Shown piece by piece: positions 32,495-40,648 of a stretch of DNA of 64,000 bases. Source of the stretch: Salinimicrobium gaetbulicola (GTDB taxonomy: Bacteria > Bacteroidota > Bacteroidia > Flavobacteriales > Flavobacteriaceae); the NCBI RefSeq assembly GCF_042676025.1, contig NZ_JBHTJP010000032.1, forward strand, positions 1,302,001 to 1,366,000, read 5' to 3'. The notes under the pieces were generated by a model. It saw nothing but the letters and a program-made list of their open reading frames with translations, had not been told where the DNA came from and did no database searches. Numbering within the stretch: position 1 is the stretch's first letter; each line of letters opens with the position of its first letter. A program made the position numbers and the translations under genes.

Positions 32495-33298
32495 ATGAAA
32501 AAATCGATTCTTGTAGCCCTCGCTTTAATTTTTGCCGGTTTCACCGCAAAGGCACAGCAAACGGTGAGAATTGGTTATGTTGATATGGAATACATACTGG
32601 AGAATGTCCCGGAATACCAGGAAGCTTCAGCACAGCTTGACAAAAAGGTCCAGCAGTGGAAACAGGAGATCGAGACTGAAATGAACAGGATCGATAAGAT
32701 GAAACAAGACCTTGCGAATGAAAAACCGCTTTTGACAAGGGAGCTCATTGAAGAACGGGAAGACGAGATCGCTTTTGAAGAACAAAAGATCCTGGACTAT
32801 CAGCAGAAGAGATTTGGTCCCAAAGGGGATCTGATCATTCAGAAGATGCAATTGGTAAAGCCAATCCAGGACCAGGTTTTTGTAGCTGTTCAGGAGATCG
32901 CGAAGAACAGAAAATACGATCTGATCTTTGACAAGTCGGCAGACGTAATTACATTATACGCTGCAGATAGATTGGATGTAAGTGACCAGGTCTTAAGAAG
33001 TATCACACGGGCATCTAAGCGAGAGCAACTGGATACCCGAAAGGAAAAGGACGAACTTATCAGGGATGAGGAAAAAACCCTGGAACAAGATGAGGCAGTT
33101 ACTGAAAGGGAACTTATTCAGGAACAAAGACGAAATGAAAGAGCGGCGCTTATAGCTAAAAGAAAACAAGAAAGAGATTCCATACGTGCTGCAAAGCAAA
33201 AGGAATATGAAGAAAGAAGAGCGAAGATCCTAGAGGAACGTCAAAGAAAAAAAGATTCCGTAGCCAAAGCTCGAGAAATGAAAAAAGAAAATAATTAA
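32495..33298 (+). CDS. OmpH/Skp family periplasmic chaperone with long charged tail
   Basis: This 267-residue protein has a signal peptide ending TAKAQ and the Skp-type opening VRIGYVDMEYILENVPEYQEA, followed by long helices. Skp trimers hold unfolded outer-membrane proteins in their tentacles and pass them to BamA. The last 90 residues are an unusual, highly charged helix of Glu/Arg/Lys repeats (RKEKDELIRDEEKTL, RREERRAKI-like), making it about 100 residues longer than classical Skp and than its neighbour. It lies 33 bases after bamA. Confidence 0.88.
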   Translation: MKKSILVALALIFAGFTAKAQQTVRIGYVDMEYILENVPEYQEASAQLDKKVQQWKQEIETEMNRIDKMKQDLANEKPLLTRELIEEREDEIAFEEQKILDYQQKRFGPKGDLIIQKMQLVKPIQDQVFVAVQEIAKNRKYDLIFDKSADVITLYAADRLDVSDQVLRSITRASKREQLDTRKEKDELIRDEEKTLEQDEAVTERELIQEQRRNERAALIAKRKQERDSIRAAKQKEYEERRAKILEERQRKKDSVAKAREMKKENN

Positions 33299-33303
33299 AC
33301 CCG

Positions 33304-33316
33304 GCCGATCATCGGC
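33304..33316 (+). other. Small hairpin between the two Skp-like genes
   Basis: GCCGA and TCGGC flank three bases, 5 bases after the stop of the first Skp-like gene and about 47 bases before the next start. No T run follows, so it may be an RNA-stability element within the operon. Confidence 0.3.
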
Positions 33317-33362
33317 AATGAATAACTGAAAATTTTATAAATCAACAATTAACACTTTAAAA

Positions 33363-33872
33363 ATGAAACAATTTAAGACCCTTCTAATAGCTGTAACCCT
33401 TATCCTAGGAGCAACTTCATTCGCAAATGCACAGACTAAAGTAGCTCACATCGCTACCCAGGATTTGATCGAGCAAATGCCTTCTTATAAGTCAGCTATG
33501 AACCAATTGGAAAAACTGCAAAAGACTTACGATACAGAAATTAAAGATATGGTTACCGAAGCTCAAAGCACCATGAAGAGATATGAGGCTGAGGCGCAAA
33601 CCAAAACTGATGAAGAAAACGCTAAAAGAGCGAATGAACTTCAGCAGACTCAAAGAACCATTGGTGAGTACCGTCAAAATGCAATGCAGGAATTGCAGAA
33701 AAAAGAGATGGAACTTTTGAAGCCGGTATTAGAGAAAGCCCGTACTACCATTCAAAAAGTAGCCCGTGCTAAAGGATTCGACTATGTGTTGGATTCAACT
33801 ACTGGAACAGGAGTTATCATGGCAGACGGATATGATCTAATGCCAGACGTAAAGAAGGAATTAGGTATCTAA
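33363..33872 (+). CDS. OmpH/Skp family periplasmic chaperone
   Basis: This 169-residue protein has a signal peptide ending FANAQ and the Skp opening KVAHIATQDLIEQMPSYKSAMNQLEKL, then two long amphipathic helices and a final small beta element (GFDYVLDSTTGTGVIMADG). The length is classical for Skp. It is the paralogue of the gene just upstream, and the bamA-skp-skp order is common in Bacteroidota. A very strong terminator follows 28 bases after the stop. Confidence 0.9.
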   Translation: MKQFKTLLIAVTLILGATSFANAQTKVAHIATQDLIEQMPSYKSAMNQLEKLQKTYDTEIKDMVTEAQSTMKRYEAEAQTKTDEENAKRANELQQTQRTIGEYRQNAMQELQKKEMELLKPVLEKARTTIQKVARAKGFDYVLDSTTGTGVIMADGYDLMPDVKKELGI

Positions 33873-33900
33873 GACATTCTTTTAAAAAATAAATCATGGA

Positions 33901-33934
33901 AACTGCGCATCATTGATGCGCAGTTTTTATTTTT
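33901..33934 (+). terminator. Rho-independent terminator after the second Skp-like gene
   Basis: AACTGCGCATC and GATGCGCAGTT form an 11-bp perfect stem with a 3-base loop, followed by T-rich sequence. It ends the porG-uppS-bamA-skp-skp transcript; murI starts only 6 bases later. Confidence 0.85.
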
Positions 33935-33940
33935 ACACCA

Positions 33941-34729
33941 ATGAGCAAAAGCAGCCCCATTGGAATTTTTGATTCGGGAGTAGGCGGAACTTCCATCTGG
34001 AAAGAGATCCACAGTCTGCTGCCGTTGGAACATACTATATATCTTGCTGACAGTGATAATGCTCCTTATGGCGAAAAGCCACAAGAGGAGATCGTTCGCC
34101 TTAGCATCAAAAACACTGAAAAGTTGCTGGCCATGGGCGCCAAGATCATTGTGGTCGCCTGTAACACAGCAACTACAAATGCAATTCAGGTTCTTCGTTC
34201 AAATTACCACGTGCCTTTTATTGGTATTGAACCTGCAATAAAACCAGCTGCACTTCAAACCCAAACTAAATGCATTGGTATACTGGCTACCAAAGGGACG
34301 CTTACAAGCGCGCTCTTCGCAAAAACATCTGATCTCTACTCCAAGGATACAAAAGTAATAGAAGTCGTAGGAAAAGGTCTTGTACAAGAGATCGAAAAAG
34401 GTAATAAGGATTCCGAAAAAGTGGAAGCCATGCTGGTAGACTTGTTGCAACCCATGATCGACGAAGGTATTGACTACCTGGTTTTAGGTTGCAGCCACTA
34501 TCCTTATCTCATTCCTACCCTTAAAAAGATACTTCCTTCCTACGTAAAGATCATTGATTCGGGAATGGCGGTTGCAAAACAAACAAAGCTGATCTTGCAA
34601 AGCATGGACCTTTTGACATCTACAAGTCAGATGCCACCACAATTCTTCACGAACGGTGATCCAAAAATCCTTCGTAACCTCATTACTTCCGAAGAAAATA
34701 ATTACGAAGTTACCTACCTGGATTTCTAA
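33941..34729 (+). CDS. murI: Glutamate racemase
   Basis: This 262-residue enzyme interconverts L- and D-glutamate for peptidoglycan. The two catalytic cysteines are present: Cys74 in VVACNTATTN and Cys184 in VLGCSHYPYL. The N-terminal signature IGIFDSGVGGTSIW is intact and the length is normal. It starts just behind the terminator of the bamA-skp operon, with no room for a normal separate promoter, so expression may depend on incomplete termination (inference). It is cytoplasmic. Confidence 0.95.
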   Translation: MSKSSPIGIFDSGVGGTSIWKEIHSLLPLEHTIYLADSDNAPYGEKPQEEIVRLSIKNTEKLLAMGAKIIVVACNTATTNAIQVLRSNYHVPFIGIEPAIKPAALQTQTKCIGILATKGTLTSALFAKTSDLYSKDTKVIEVVGKGLVQEIEKGNKDSEKVEAMLVDLLQPMIDEGIDYLVLGCSHYPYLIPTLKKILPSYVKIIDSGMAVAKQTKLILQSMDLLTSTSQMPPQFFTNGDPKILRNLITSEENNYEVTYLDF

Positions 34730-34788
34730 AGCTTATACCACCATAAAAGAATGATTCTAAATACCGGTGTTGGAACTGTATGATTTTG

Positions 34789-34796
34789 TAATTTTG
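34789..34796 (+). promoter_or_regulatory. Candidate -7 box upstream of the Nfu-type gene
   Basis: TAATTTTG matches TAnnTTTG and lies 13 bases upstream of the ATG at 34810. The nearest TTG is 16 bases upstream of the box, shorter than ideal. Confidence 0.4.
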
Positions 34797-34809
34797 CGAA
34801 AAATTTGAC

Positions 34810-35718
34810 ATGCAAGATTTCAATATCTCTATACAGCCTACTACCAAACCTACCATTGTAAAGTTTGAGGCCAATAAATTCCTTACCAAACATGAAAGTT
34901 TCGAATTCCACAATATTGAAGAAGCTGCAAGATCTCCTCTTGCCCAACAGCTATTTCACCTGCCATTTATAAAGACCGTTTATATTGCGCAGAATTTTGT
35001 AGCAATTGAAAAGTACAATATTGTTCACTGGAAAGATGTGCAGCAGGAAATAGCAGAGCAGATCGAAGCATTTTTGAATAATGGAGGGATCGTTGCTCAT
35101 CCTTCAGAAAATGAGAACCAGAAGATCCCTGTTACGGTTTATGCCGAAACAACACCCAATCCTACGGTAATGAAATTTGTTTCGAATAAGAAACTGGTTT
35201 TACAAACTGTGGAATTCAAGAACATTGATGAGGCGAAAAACGCACCCCTTGTAAAAGAGCTTTTTCACTTCCCTTTCGTAAAAGAGGTTTTCCTGGATGA
35301 GAATTACCTGTCCATCACCAAATATGATATTGCTGAGTGGGATGAGATCACTTCAGAATTACGTGAGTTCATCAGGCAGTACCTGGAACAAGGAAAAGAT
35401 GTTCTTTTAGAAGATGAGATAAGCCCGAAGGCTTCAAATACTTCCGAAGAGCAACCTATTCAAAAAGTAAAACTGGACGATACTTCTGCTGAAATTGTAG
35501 CGATCCTGGATGAATACATTAAACCTGCCGTAGCCAGTGATGGAGGGAATATCATGTTTGATTCTTATGACCCCGAAGAAAAACTGGTAAAAGTGATCTT
35601 ACAGGGTGCCTGCAGCGGATGCCCTTCTTCTACTTTCACTTTGAAGAACGGGATCGAAAATATGCTGAAGGAGATGCTACAAGGAAAAGTTGAGAAGGTA
35701 GAAGCCATCAACGGATAA
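34810..35718 (+). CDS. Nfu/NifU-type iron-sulfur scaffold protein with duplicated N-terminal domain
   Basis: This 302-residue protein contains the Nfu N-terminal domain twice (about residues 8-88 and 107-195; compare SPLAQQLFHLPFIKTVYI with APLVKELFHFPFVKEVFL). A short linker then leads to the C-terminal NifU domain (about 225-300) with the cluster-binding Cys268 and Cys271 in GACSGCPSST. Nfu proteins carry and deliver Fe-S clusters in the cytoplasm. Most bacterial or mitochondrial Nfu proteins have one N-domain copy, so the tandem copy is notable. It is a single gene with its own promoter box and terminator. Confidence 0.9.
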   Translation: MQDFNISIQPTTKPTIVKFEANKFLTKHESFEFHNIEEAARSPLAQQLFHLPFIKTVYIAQNFVAIEKYNIVHWKDVQQEIAEQIEAFLNNGGIVAHPSENENQKIPVTVYAETTPNPTVMKFVSNKKLVLQTVEFKNIDEAKNAPLVKELFHFPFVKEVFLDENYLSITKYDIAEWDEITSELREFIRQYLEQGKDVLLEDEISPKASNTSEEQPIQKVKLDDTSAEIVAILDEYIKPAVASDGGNIMFDSYDPEEKLVKVILQGACSGCPSSTFTLKNGIENMLKEMLQGKVEKVEAING

Positions 35719-35742
35719 GCTTTTTTCAAAATATATATTTTT

Positions 35743-35787
35743 ATGCCGATTGGATCTCACCAGGACCCTATCGGCATTTTCTTTTTC
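35743..35787 (+). terminator. Rho-independent terminator after the Nfu-type gene
   Basis: ATGCCGAT and ATCGGCAT form an 8-bp perfect stem around a loop that can pair further (GGATC / GGACC region), followed by TTTTCTTTTT. Confidence 0.75.
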
Positions 35788-35907
35788 AGGCTTGGAGGAA
35801 GACAACTATTAAGGTTTAACAAATTATTAGAAGCCTTAGCGATTTGCATTTTGTAAATTGATAATCAACGATTTAAAGTTAATAACTAACTAAAAACATT
35901 ATCAATT

Positions 35908-36111
35908 ATGGCCACAATGAAAGTTATCGAGTTAATGGCGAACTCAGAAAAAAGTTGGGAAGACGCCGTTAAAAATGCAGTTAAAACCGCCGCCAAATCA
36001 GTACAAAATATACGCTCAGTATATGTAAAGGATCAAACCGCTCATGTTACCGGAGAAGAAATTACAGATTACAGAGTGATCGTAAAAGTTACTTTTGAAG
36101 TAAAATCATGA
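35908..36111 (+). CDS. Dodecin-like protein lacking the flavin-binding residues
   Basis: This 67-residue protein has the dodecin beta-alpha-beta-beta fold signature: KVIELMANSEKSWEDAVKNAV (strand and helix), then IRSVYVKDQTAHV and ITDYRVIVKVTFEV. By gap-free alignment over the second half with Halobacterium dodecin, the flavin-stacking Trp36 is Ser37 here and Gln55 is Arg56. Classic dodecins are dodecamers that store or buffer flavins; this one probably keeps the shell but may bind something else or nothing. It is monocistronic, with a terminator 24 bases downstream. Confidence 0.85.
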   Translation: MATMKVIELMANSEKSWEDAVKNAVKTAAKSVQNIRSVYVKDQTAHVTGEEITDYRVIVKVTFEVKS

Positions 36112-36134
36112 TCTCCATTTTAATTAGTTAGATT

Positions 36135-36162
36135 AAGCTCCAATTTTTGGGGCTTTTTTTTA
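36135..36162 (+). terminator. Rho-independent terminator after the dodecin gene
   Basis: AAGCTCCA and TGGGGCTT (8 bp with one wobble pair) flank a short loop and are followed by eight T residues. Confidence 0.8.
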
Positions 36163-36179
36163 TTCCGGAGTTTAGCACG

Positions 36180-36187
36180 TATCTTTG
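36180..36187 (+). promoter_or_regulatory. Candidate -7 box of the MscS-family gene
   Basis: TATCTTTG matches TAnnTTTG, 85 bases upstream of the ATG at 36273. The -33 position reads TTT rather than TTG. The predicted leader of about 80 bases is longer than the others in this window. Confidence 0.4.
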
Positions 36188-36272
36188 AGAGATAACAGAA
36201 AAATCCTACAATTAACAGAATTTAAACTATTAAAAAGGCAATAAATTTTAAATTTTGCCGAAAATCATTTTT

Positions 36273-37130
36273 ATGGAGGAAATTTACAATATCAAAGAGA
36301 TCGCCCAGGAATATTCTCAACGCTTTATAGAATTTCTACCTACCCTACTGGGAGCTCTCGTTTGGCTGGTCATAGGTTGGTGGATCATTAGGATCATGGT
36401 AAAATATATGAAGCGTTTTTCTGAAAAGAAGGGACACGACCCGGCTTTGACCAATTTCCTGATAAACATTGTGAACTGGGGCCTAGTGGTACTGCTACTG
36501 GTAAGCGTCATAGGAATGTTAGGGATCGAAACCACCTCCTTTATAGCCATCCTGGGAGCCGCAGGCCTGGCCATTGGACTTGCGTTGCAAGGCTCTTTAT
36601 CTAATTTCGCCGGCGGGGTCCTTATAATCGCTTTAAAACCTTTTAGGATTGGGGACTGGATCGAAGTGAACGGTATTTCAGGGAGTGTCAAGGAAATTTC
36701 AATGTTCTATACCAAGCTGAATACTTTTGGAAACCAACTGGCCATTATCCCAAACGGAGAACTTTCCAATGACAATATTATAAACTACTCAGGGGAAGGA
36801 ACCCGAAGAGATGCTATCACAATTGGAATCTCCTATGAAAGCAATATTAAACTAGCCAAGGAAACCCTTATGAATTTGCTAAATGAGCAGGAAGACATAC
36901 TCGAAGACCCGGCTCCTGCGGTTGTGGTAACCGAACTTGCCGATAGTTCAGTTAACCTTTCTGTACGCTTTTGGGCCAAAAATGAGCATTTCTGGGATCG
37001 TCACTGGTATACTATTGAAGAGGCTAAAACACGCCTAGAAGCAGCCGGTATTTCAATACCTTTCCCACAGAGAGATGTGCACTTTTTCGACCATAGTAAA
37101 GAAACATCTTCCGCGAAAGCCGAAGTATAA
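36273..37130 (+). CDS. Small-conductance mechanosensitive channel (MscS family)
   Basis: The ATG at 36273 (MEEIYNIKE) is preferred over an in-frame TTG at 36255; it gives 285 residues, close to E. coli MscS (286). Three transmembrane helices (about 20-42, 62-84, 88-110) include the pore-lining TM3 rich in Gly and Ala (ILGAAGLAIGLALQGSLSNFAGG). They are followed by the beta domain (GDWIEVNGISGSVKEI, IPNGELSN) and the alpha/beta vestibule. It opens on hypo-osmotic shock in the inner membrane. It is a single gene, ended by a strong bidirectional terminator shared with tsaB. Confidence 0.93.
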   Translation: MEEIYNIKEIAQEYSQRFIEFLPTLLGALVWLVIGWWIIRIMVKYMKRFSEKKGHDPALTNFLINIVNWGLVVLLLVSVIGMLGIETTSFIAILGAAGLAIGLALQGSLSNFAGGVLIIALKPFRIGDWIEVNGISGSVKEISMFYTKLNTFGNQLAIIPNGELSNDNIINYSGEGTRRDAITIGISYESNIKLAKETLMNLLNEQEDILEDPAPAVVVTELADSSVNLSVRFWAKNEHFWDRHWYTIEEAKTRLEAAGISIPFPQRDVHFFDHSKETSSAKAEV

Positions 37131-37148
37131 ATTGTACTCTATATAAAA

Positions 37149-37187
37149 ACAAAAGCCGCGGAAAATTCCGCGGCTTTTGTTTTTATA
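37149..37187. terminator. Bidirectional terminator between mscS and tsaB
   Basis: A perfect stem of about 15 bp (ACAAAAGCCGCGGAA / TTCCGCGGCTTTTGT, loop of 2) has T-rich tails on both strands and separates the convergent mscS gene and the exporter-tsaB unit. Confidence 0.9.
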
Positions 37188-37201
37188 TCTTTTTCAGAAT
37201 C

Positions 37202-37864
37202 TTATCCTGCCTGAAAATCTTTCAAATAGTAAGGCTCAAAGTAAGCCACATCCTCAAAATCCTTATTCACGAATTTTTCCGAAGCAAGCTCAACCATTTC
37301 AGCAGCCGAAGGTAACTTTCCTATTATGAACTGCGCATTTTCATGAGCGCATACCTTTTGGAACTTTTCAACTCCGTTACCAATAAAACTAACTTTCCCC
37401 TTATCCAACGTTTCTGAAAATGAATTCTCATCAAGGATCTTGGCACGGGTATTAAAAACGGAATGATATTTTGAATCAAAACCGGCAGTGTATACCTCCA
37501 TGCGCCGGGCATCCAGCAATGGGATTATAAAGTCTCCGGCCTGCTTATCAACCTGCCTGGCAAGCGAGGTTAGTGTCGCGACAGAGATCAACGGAATGTC
37601 TAAAGAAAAACATAACCCCTTGGCTGCCGAAACCCCAATTCTCAGCCCCGTATATGATCCCGGGCCTTTACTCACTGCAATAGCCGAAAGGTCTTTCGGG
37701 GACAATTGATTTTCATTAAGGATCTCCTCAATAAACACATGCAATCTCTCTGCATGCGAGTAATTGTTGCTATAATCCTCTTTTAACGCAAGTAATTTTC
37801 CTTCCTTTCCCAAAGCTACCGAACAATTAGTGGTAGCTGTCTCAATACATAATATTACTCCCAA
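37202..37864 (-). CDS. tsaB: tRNA threonylcarbamoyladenosine biosynthesis protein TsaB
   Basis: This 220-residue actin-fold protein of the Kae1/YgjD family starts ILCIETATTNCSVALG and contains KGPGSYTGLRIG, the TsaB signatures. TsaB forms a complex with TsaD and TsaE to make t6A37 in ANN-decoding tRNAs. No ATG lies near the expected start, so a TTG at 37864 is most likely, only 14 bases from the stop of the exporter adaptor gene. It is thus the last gene of the exporter transcript, an unexpected partner. The length is normal. Confidence 0.93.
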   Translation of the reverse strand: MGVILCIETATTNCSVALGKEGKLLALKEDYSNNYSHAERLHVFIEEILNENQLSPKDLSAIAVSKGPGSYTGLRIGVSAAKGLCFSLDIPLISVATLTSLARQVDKQAGDFIIPLLDARRMEVYTAGFDSKYHSVFNTRAKILDENSFSETLDKGKVSFIGNGVEKFQKVCAHENAQFIIGKLPSAAEMVELASEKFVNKDFEDVAYFEPYYLKDFQAG

Positions 37865-37878
37865 AATTCAATTTTAAT

Positions 37879-39156
37879 TTAATCTTTTCCTTCCTCTTTA
37901 TTCGAGACCTCTACTTTATCTCCAGATTTAAGTGACTTGGTAACCGTATTATAAGGCCCGGTGATGATTTCCTCACCTACTTCCAAACCTTCTTTGATCT
38001 CGATATTGGCATCATCCTGAATGCCGGTCTTTACAACGCGCAATTTAGCTTCTTCTCCTTTCTTAACGAAAACAGTTTCAAATTTTTTATCACTTGGCTG
38101 AGGCTTTTCTTCCACCTTTTTTCCAGGTTGGGCTGTTGCGGTATCGCTCTTTATAACAACGGCACTAATAGGAATAGCGATCACATCATCTTTTCTGTTC
38201 GTAATGATATCAACCGTTGCGGTCATTCCTGGTCTAAAAGGGGAATAATTTTCAGGCTTCCCTTCCAGTAGATCTTCATATGATTCCTTAAGGATTCTCA
38301 CTTTCACCTTGAAGTTAGTCACCTGGTCTGCAGTCAGGGTTGAGTTTGCAGAATTTGAGATCTCGGTAACAAGACCTTTAAATTCCTTTTTAAGATACGC
38401 ATCTACTTCAACGATAGTCGAATCGCCGATAGCCACTTTTACGATATCATTCTCGTTAACGTCAACCTCGACTTCCATATTATCCAGGTTAGCGACACGA
38501 AGGATTTCGGTACCGGCCATTTGTTGAGTTCCCACAACTCTTTCACCCAGTTCAGCGTTCAAGGAAGAAATAGTTCCCGACATGGGCGCATAAATATTGG
38601 TTCTTCCCAGGTTTTCACGGGCTTCATTTACAGTAGCAGACGCGCTTTTCACATTATAGAATGCTGATTCACGACTTGCTTTCGCTACTTCATAGCTGGA
38701 AACGATTCGATCCCATTCTGCTTTTGAGATTATACCTTTTTCGAAAAGTGTTTTATTTCTTTCATAATTAGATTCGGCCTCTTTTAAGCTGGCCTCTGTC
38801 TGAGCCAAACCAGCACGAATATTCTGCAGACCTGCCTGAGACCTTTCCAGGTTAGACTGATAGATCTCCGGATTAACACGAACCAAAAGATCTCCTTTTT
38901 TAACCTGCTGCCCTTCAACCACCGGTAAATCGATGATCTCTCCGGAAACTTCCGAAGAAAGCTTCACCTCTACCTCCGGCTGAATTTTTCCGGTAGCCGA
39001 AACTGTTTCGATAATATCGATCGTTTCAACTTTGGTGATCTCTACCTCTTTGAAATTTCCAGATTTACCGAACCAGCCTGCTTTTTTTCCTGCAATAAGT
39101 ATAACGATTAAAACAAGGGAGATCCCAAGAATTATAAATAATGTCTTTTTTTTCAT
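37879..39156 (-). CDS. HlyD-type periplasmic adaptor of an ABC exporter (second adaptor)
   Basis: This 425-residue membrane-fusion protein has one N-terminal transmembrane helix (about 5-24), a split lipoyl-like domain (SGKIQPEVEVKLSSEVSG; MSGTISSLNAELGERVVG), a coiled-coil hairpin between them (about 105-175) and beta-barrel and membrane-proximal domains. The C-terminal part is extended and Lys/Glu-rich. Such proteins join an inner-membrane MacB-type permease to a TolC channel. It follows the TolC gene after 3 bases. It is the second adaptor in the same operon, and the two are only distantly alike. Confidence 0.9.
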   Translation of the reverse strand: MKKKTLFIILGISLVLIVILIAGKKAGWFGKSGNFKEVEITKVETIDIIETVSATGKIQPEVEVKLSSEVSGEIIDLPVVEGQQVKKGDLLVRVNPEIYQSNLERSQAGLQNIRAGLAQTEASLKEAESNYERNKTLFEKGIISKAEWDRIVSSYEVAKASRESAFYNVKSASATVNEARENLGRTNIYAPMSGTISSLNAELGERVVGTQQMAGTEILRVANLDNMEVEVDVNENDIVKVAIGDSTIVEVDAYLKKEFKGLVTEISNSANSTLTADQVTNFKVKVRILKESYEDLLEGKPENYSPFRPGMTATVDIITNRKDDVIAIPISAVVIKSDTATAQPGKKVEEKPQPSDKKFETVFVKKGEEAKLRVVKTGIQDDANIEIKEGLEVGEEIITGPYNTVTKSLKSGDKVEVSNKEEGKD

Positions 39157-39159
39157 GGT

Positions 39160-40596
39160 CTAAAATTTAAGCTCTGTTACGGGAACACCGAAGTATAATT
39201 CCAGAACTTTCAGGTTAAATATGTATTCGTATTTGGTTCGGACTACTTCACTTTGGGCATTCTCAAAATTGAACTTAGCCTGGCTGAAGTCAAAGGCGTT
39301 GGTTAGACCCACATTATATCTTTCTGTCGCGTATTCAAAAGCCAGGGTCTGAGCTTCTAAAGCTACCAAAGAGGCTTCGTAAGCCTTCAATGCTCCTTTA
39401 GCATCTGTATACGCCTGGTATACATTTGCTTCAAGATCAAGCTTAGCCTGCTCTAATTGATACTCAGATCTCAGGATGTTCACCTCGCGTCTCTTCACCG
39501 CGTTCCTGGTTGAAAATCCGTTGAAAATTGGAACATTCAATTGCAGCCCGTAGGAGATCCCGTCATTATTTTCCAGTTGCTCAAAAAATGGCAATGGGTT
39601 ACCCACTTCAGTCACAAAGTTGGGAGCTACCACTGCTTCCTGGGTGCTTTGGACGATCCCAATTTGGCGGTAAGGTTCATTCGGGTCCTGTCCTCCGGCA
39701 AGGATTCGGTTTGCTCCAGATTCCCGGGTGTTATAGTTAAAGAAAGCTCCTAAAGAAGGATAATAAGCACCTTTCGCTATCTCTTTTTCCTTTTTTGCCA
39801 TTTCTAAATTAGCCTGGGCGACCTTAACTTCGTATCGTTCTTCTTCGGCATTAGCGATCACTTGTGAAACAGGAACCTCAATAACTTCATTTCCGAAGAC
39901 CTCATAGTCACGCTCTGCGATATCAAAATTCTCGTAATCTTTTATCAAAAGAGTTTGGGCTAACGCGATCAATGAAATTCTCACATTATTGGCAGCCACG
40001 ATCATTCGCTGCTCTTCATTAGCAGCAGTAGCTTTGATCTCAAGAAGATCTCCCTTTGGTAGGGAACCCGCGTTCACCAACTCCTGTACTCTCTCCAATT
40101 GCTCCAACGTGATCTCGTGCTGTGCCTCGATCACCTTTAAACTCTCCTTGTTGAAAAGCACCTGCAGGTATGAATTAGCCACAAAAAGGGTAATATCATC
40201 CTTCATTTTTTCAAGGGAATACTCACTCGCCAGGCGCGACATTTTTGCCAGTTGCAGTTGTTTCACATTGCGAAGTCCATCGAACAAGTTCATGCTGGCC
40301 GTTGCTCCTGCGGAAAAGTTTCTGGTGGTTTGAGTTTGAAGGATCCCGGTAGTGACATTCTGGGTCAATCCCGTATTCCAGGAATTTGACGCCGAAGCAT
40401 TCAGTCTTGGTAAAAGATTTCCCACCGCATCGGAAATTTCAATTTCTGAAAGTTCCACATCCAGTTCAGATTGTCTTACTGAAATGTTATTCTCAAGTGC
40501 ATATTCCACGCACTCCTGAAGGGTCCATTCTTTATTTTGTGCACCGGCACTTATTCCGAAGAAAAGAAACAGGGCAGGTAATAAAAGTTTTTTCAT
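39160..40596 (-). CDS. TolC family outer-membrane efflux protein
   Basis: This 478-residue protein has a signal peptide ending GISAGAQ and two internally related halves of long helices with short barrel strands, the TolC layout. Typical motifs are WTLQECVEYALENNISVRQ at the N terminus and NVPIFNGFSTRNAVKRREVN in the second half. As a trimer it forms the outer-membrane exit duct for the exporter encoded around it. It lies between the two adaptor genes, with a 3-base gap to the downstream adaptor and 52 bases to the upstream one. Confidence 0.93.
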   Translation of the reverse strand: MKKLLLPALFLFFGISAGAQNKEWTLQECVEYALENNISVRQSELDVELSEIEISDAVGNLLPRLNASASNSWNTGLTQNVTTGILQTQTTRNFSAGATASMNLFDGLRNVKQLQLAKMSRLASEYSLEKMKDDITLFVANSYLQVLFNKESLKVIEAQHEITLEQLERVQELVNAGSLPKGDLLEIKATAANEEQRMIVAANNVRISLIALAQTLLIKDYENFDIAERDYEVFGNEVIEVPVSQVIANAEEERYEVKVAQANLEMAKKEKEIAKGAYYPSLGAFFNYNTRESGANRILAGGQDPNEPYRQIGIVQSTQEAVVAPNFVTEVGNPLPFFEQLENNDGISYGLQLNVPIFNGFSTRNAVKRREVNILRSEYQLEQAKLDLEANVYQAYTDAKGALKAYEASLVALEAQTLAFEYATERYNVGLTNAFDFSQAKFNFENAQSEVVRTKYEYIFNLKVLELYFGVPVTELKF

Positions 40597-40648
40597 AATA
40601 ATGGTTGTGATAGGTAAGTCTTAAATATCCCGAACTTGTTACAATTAA

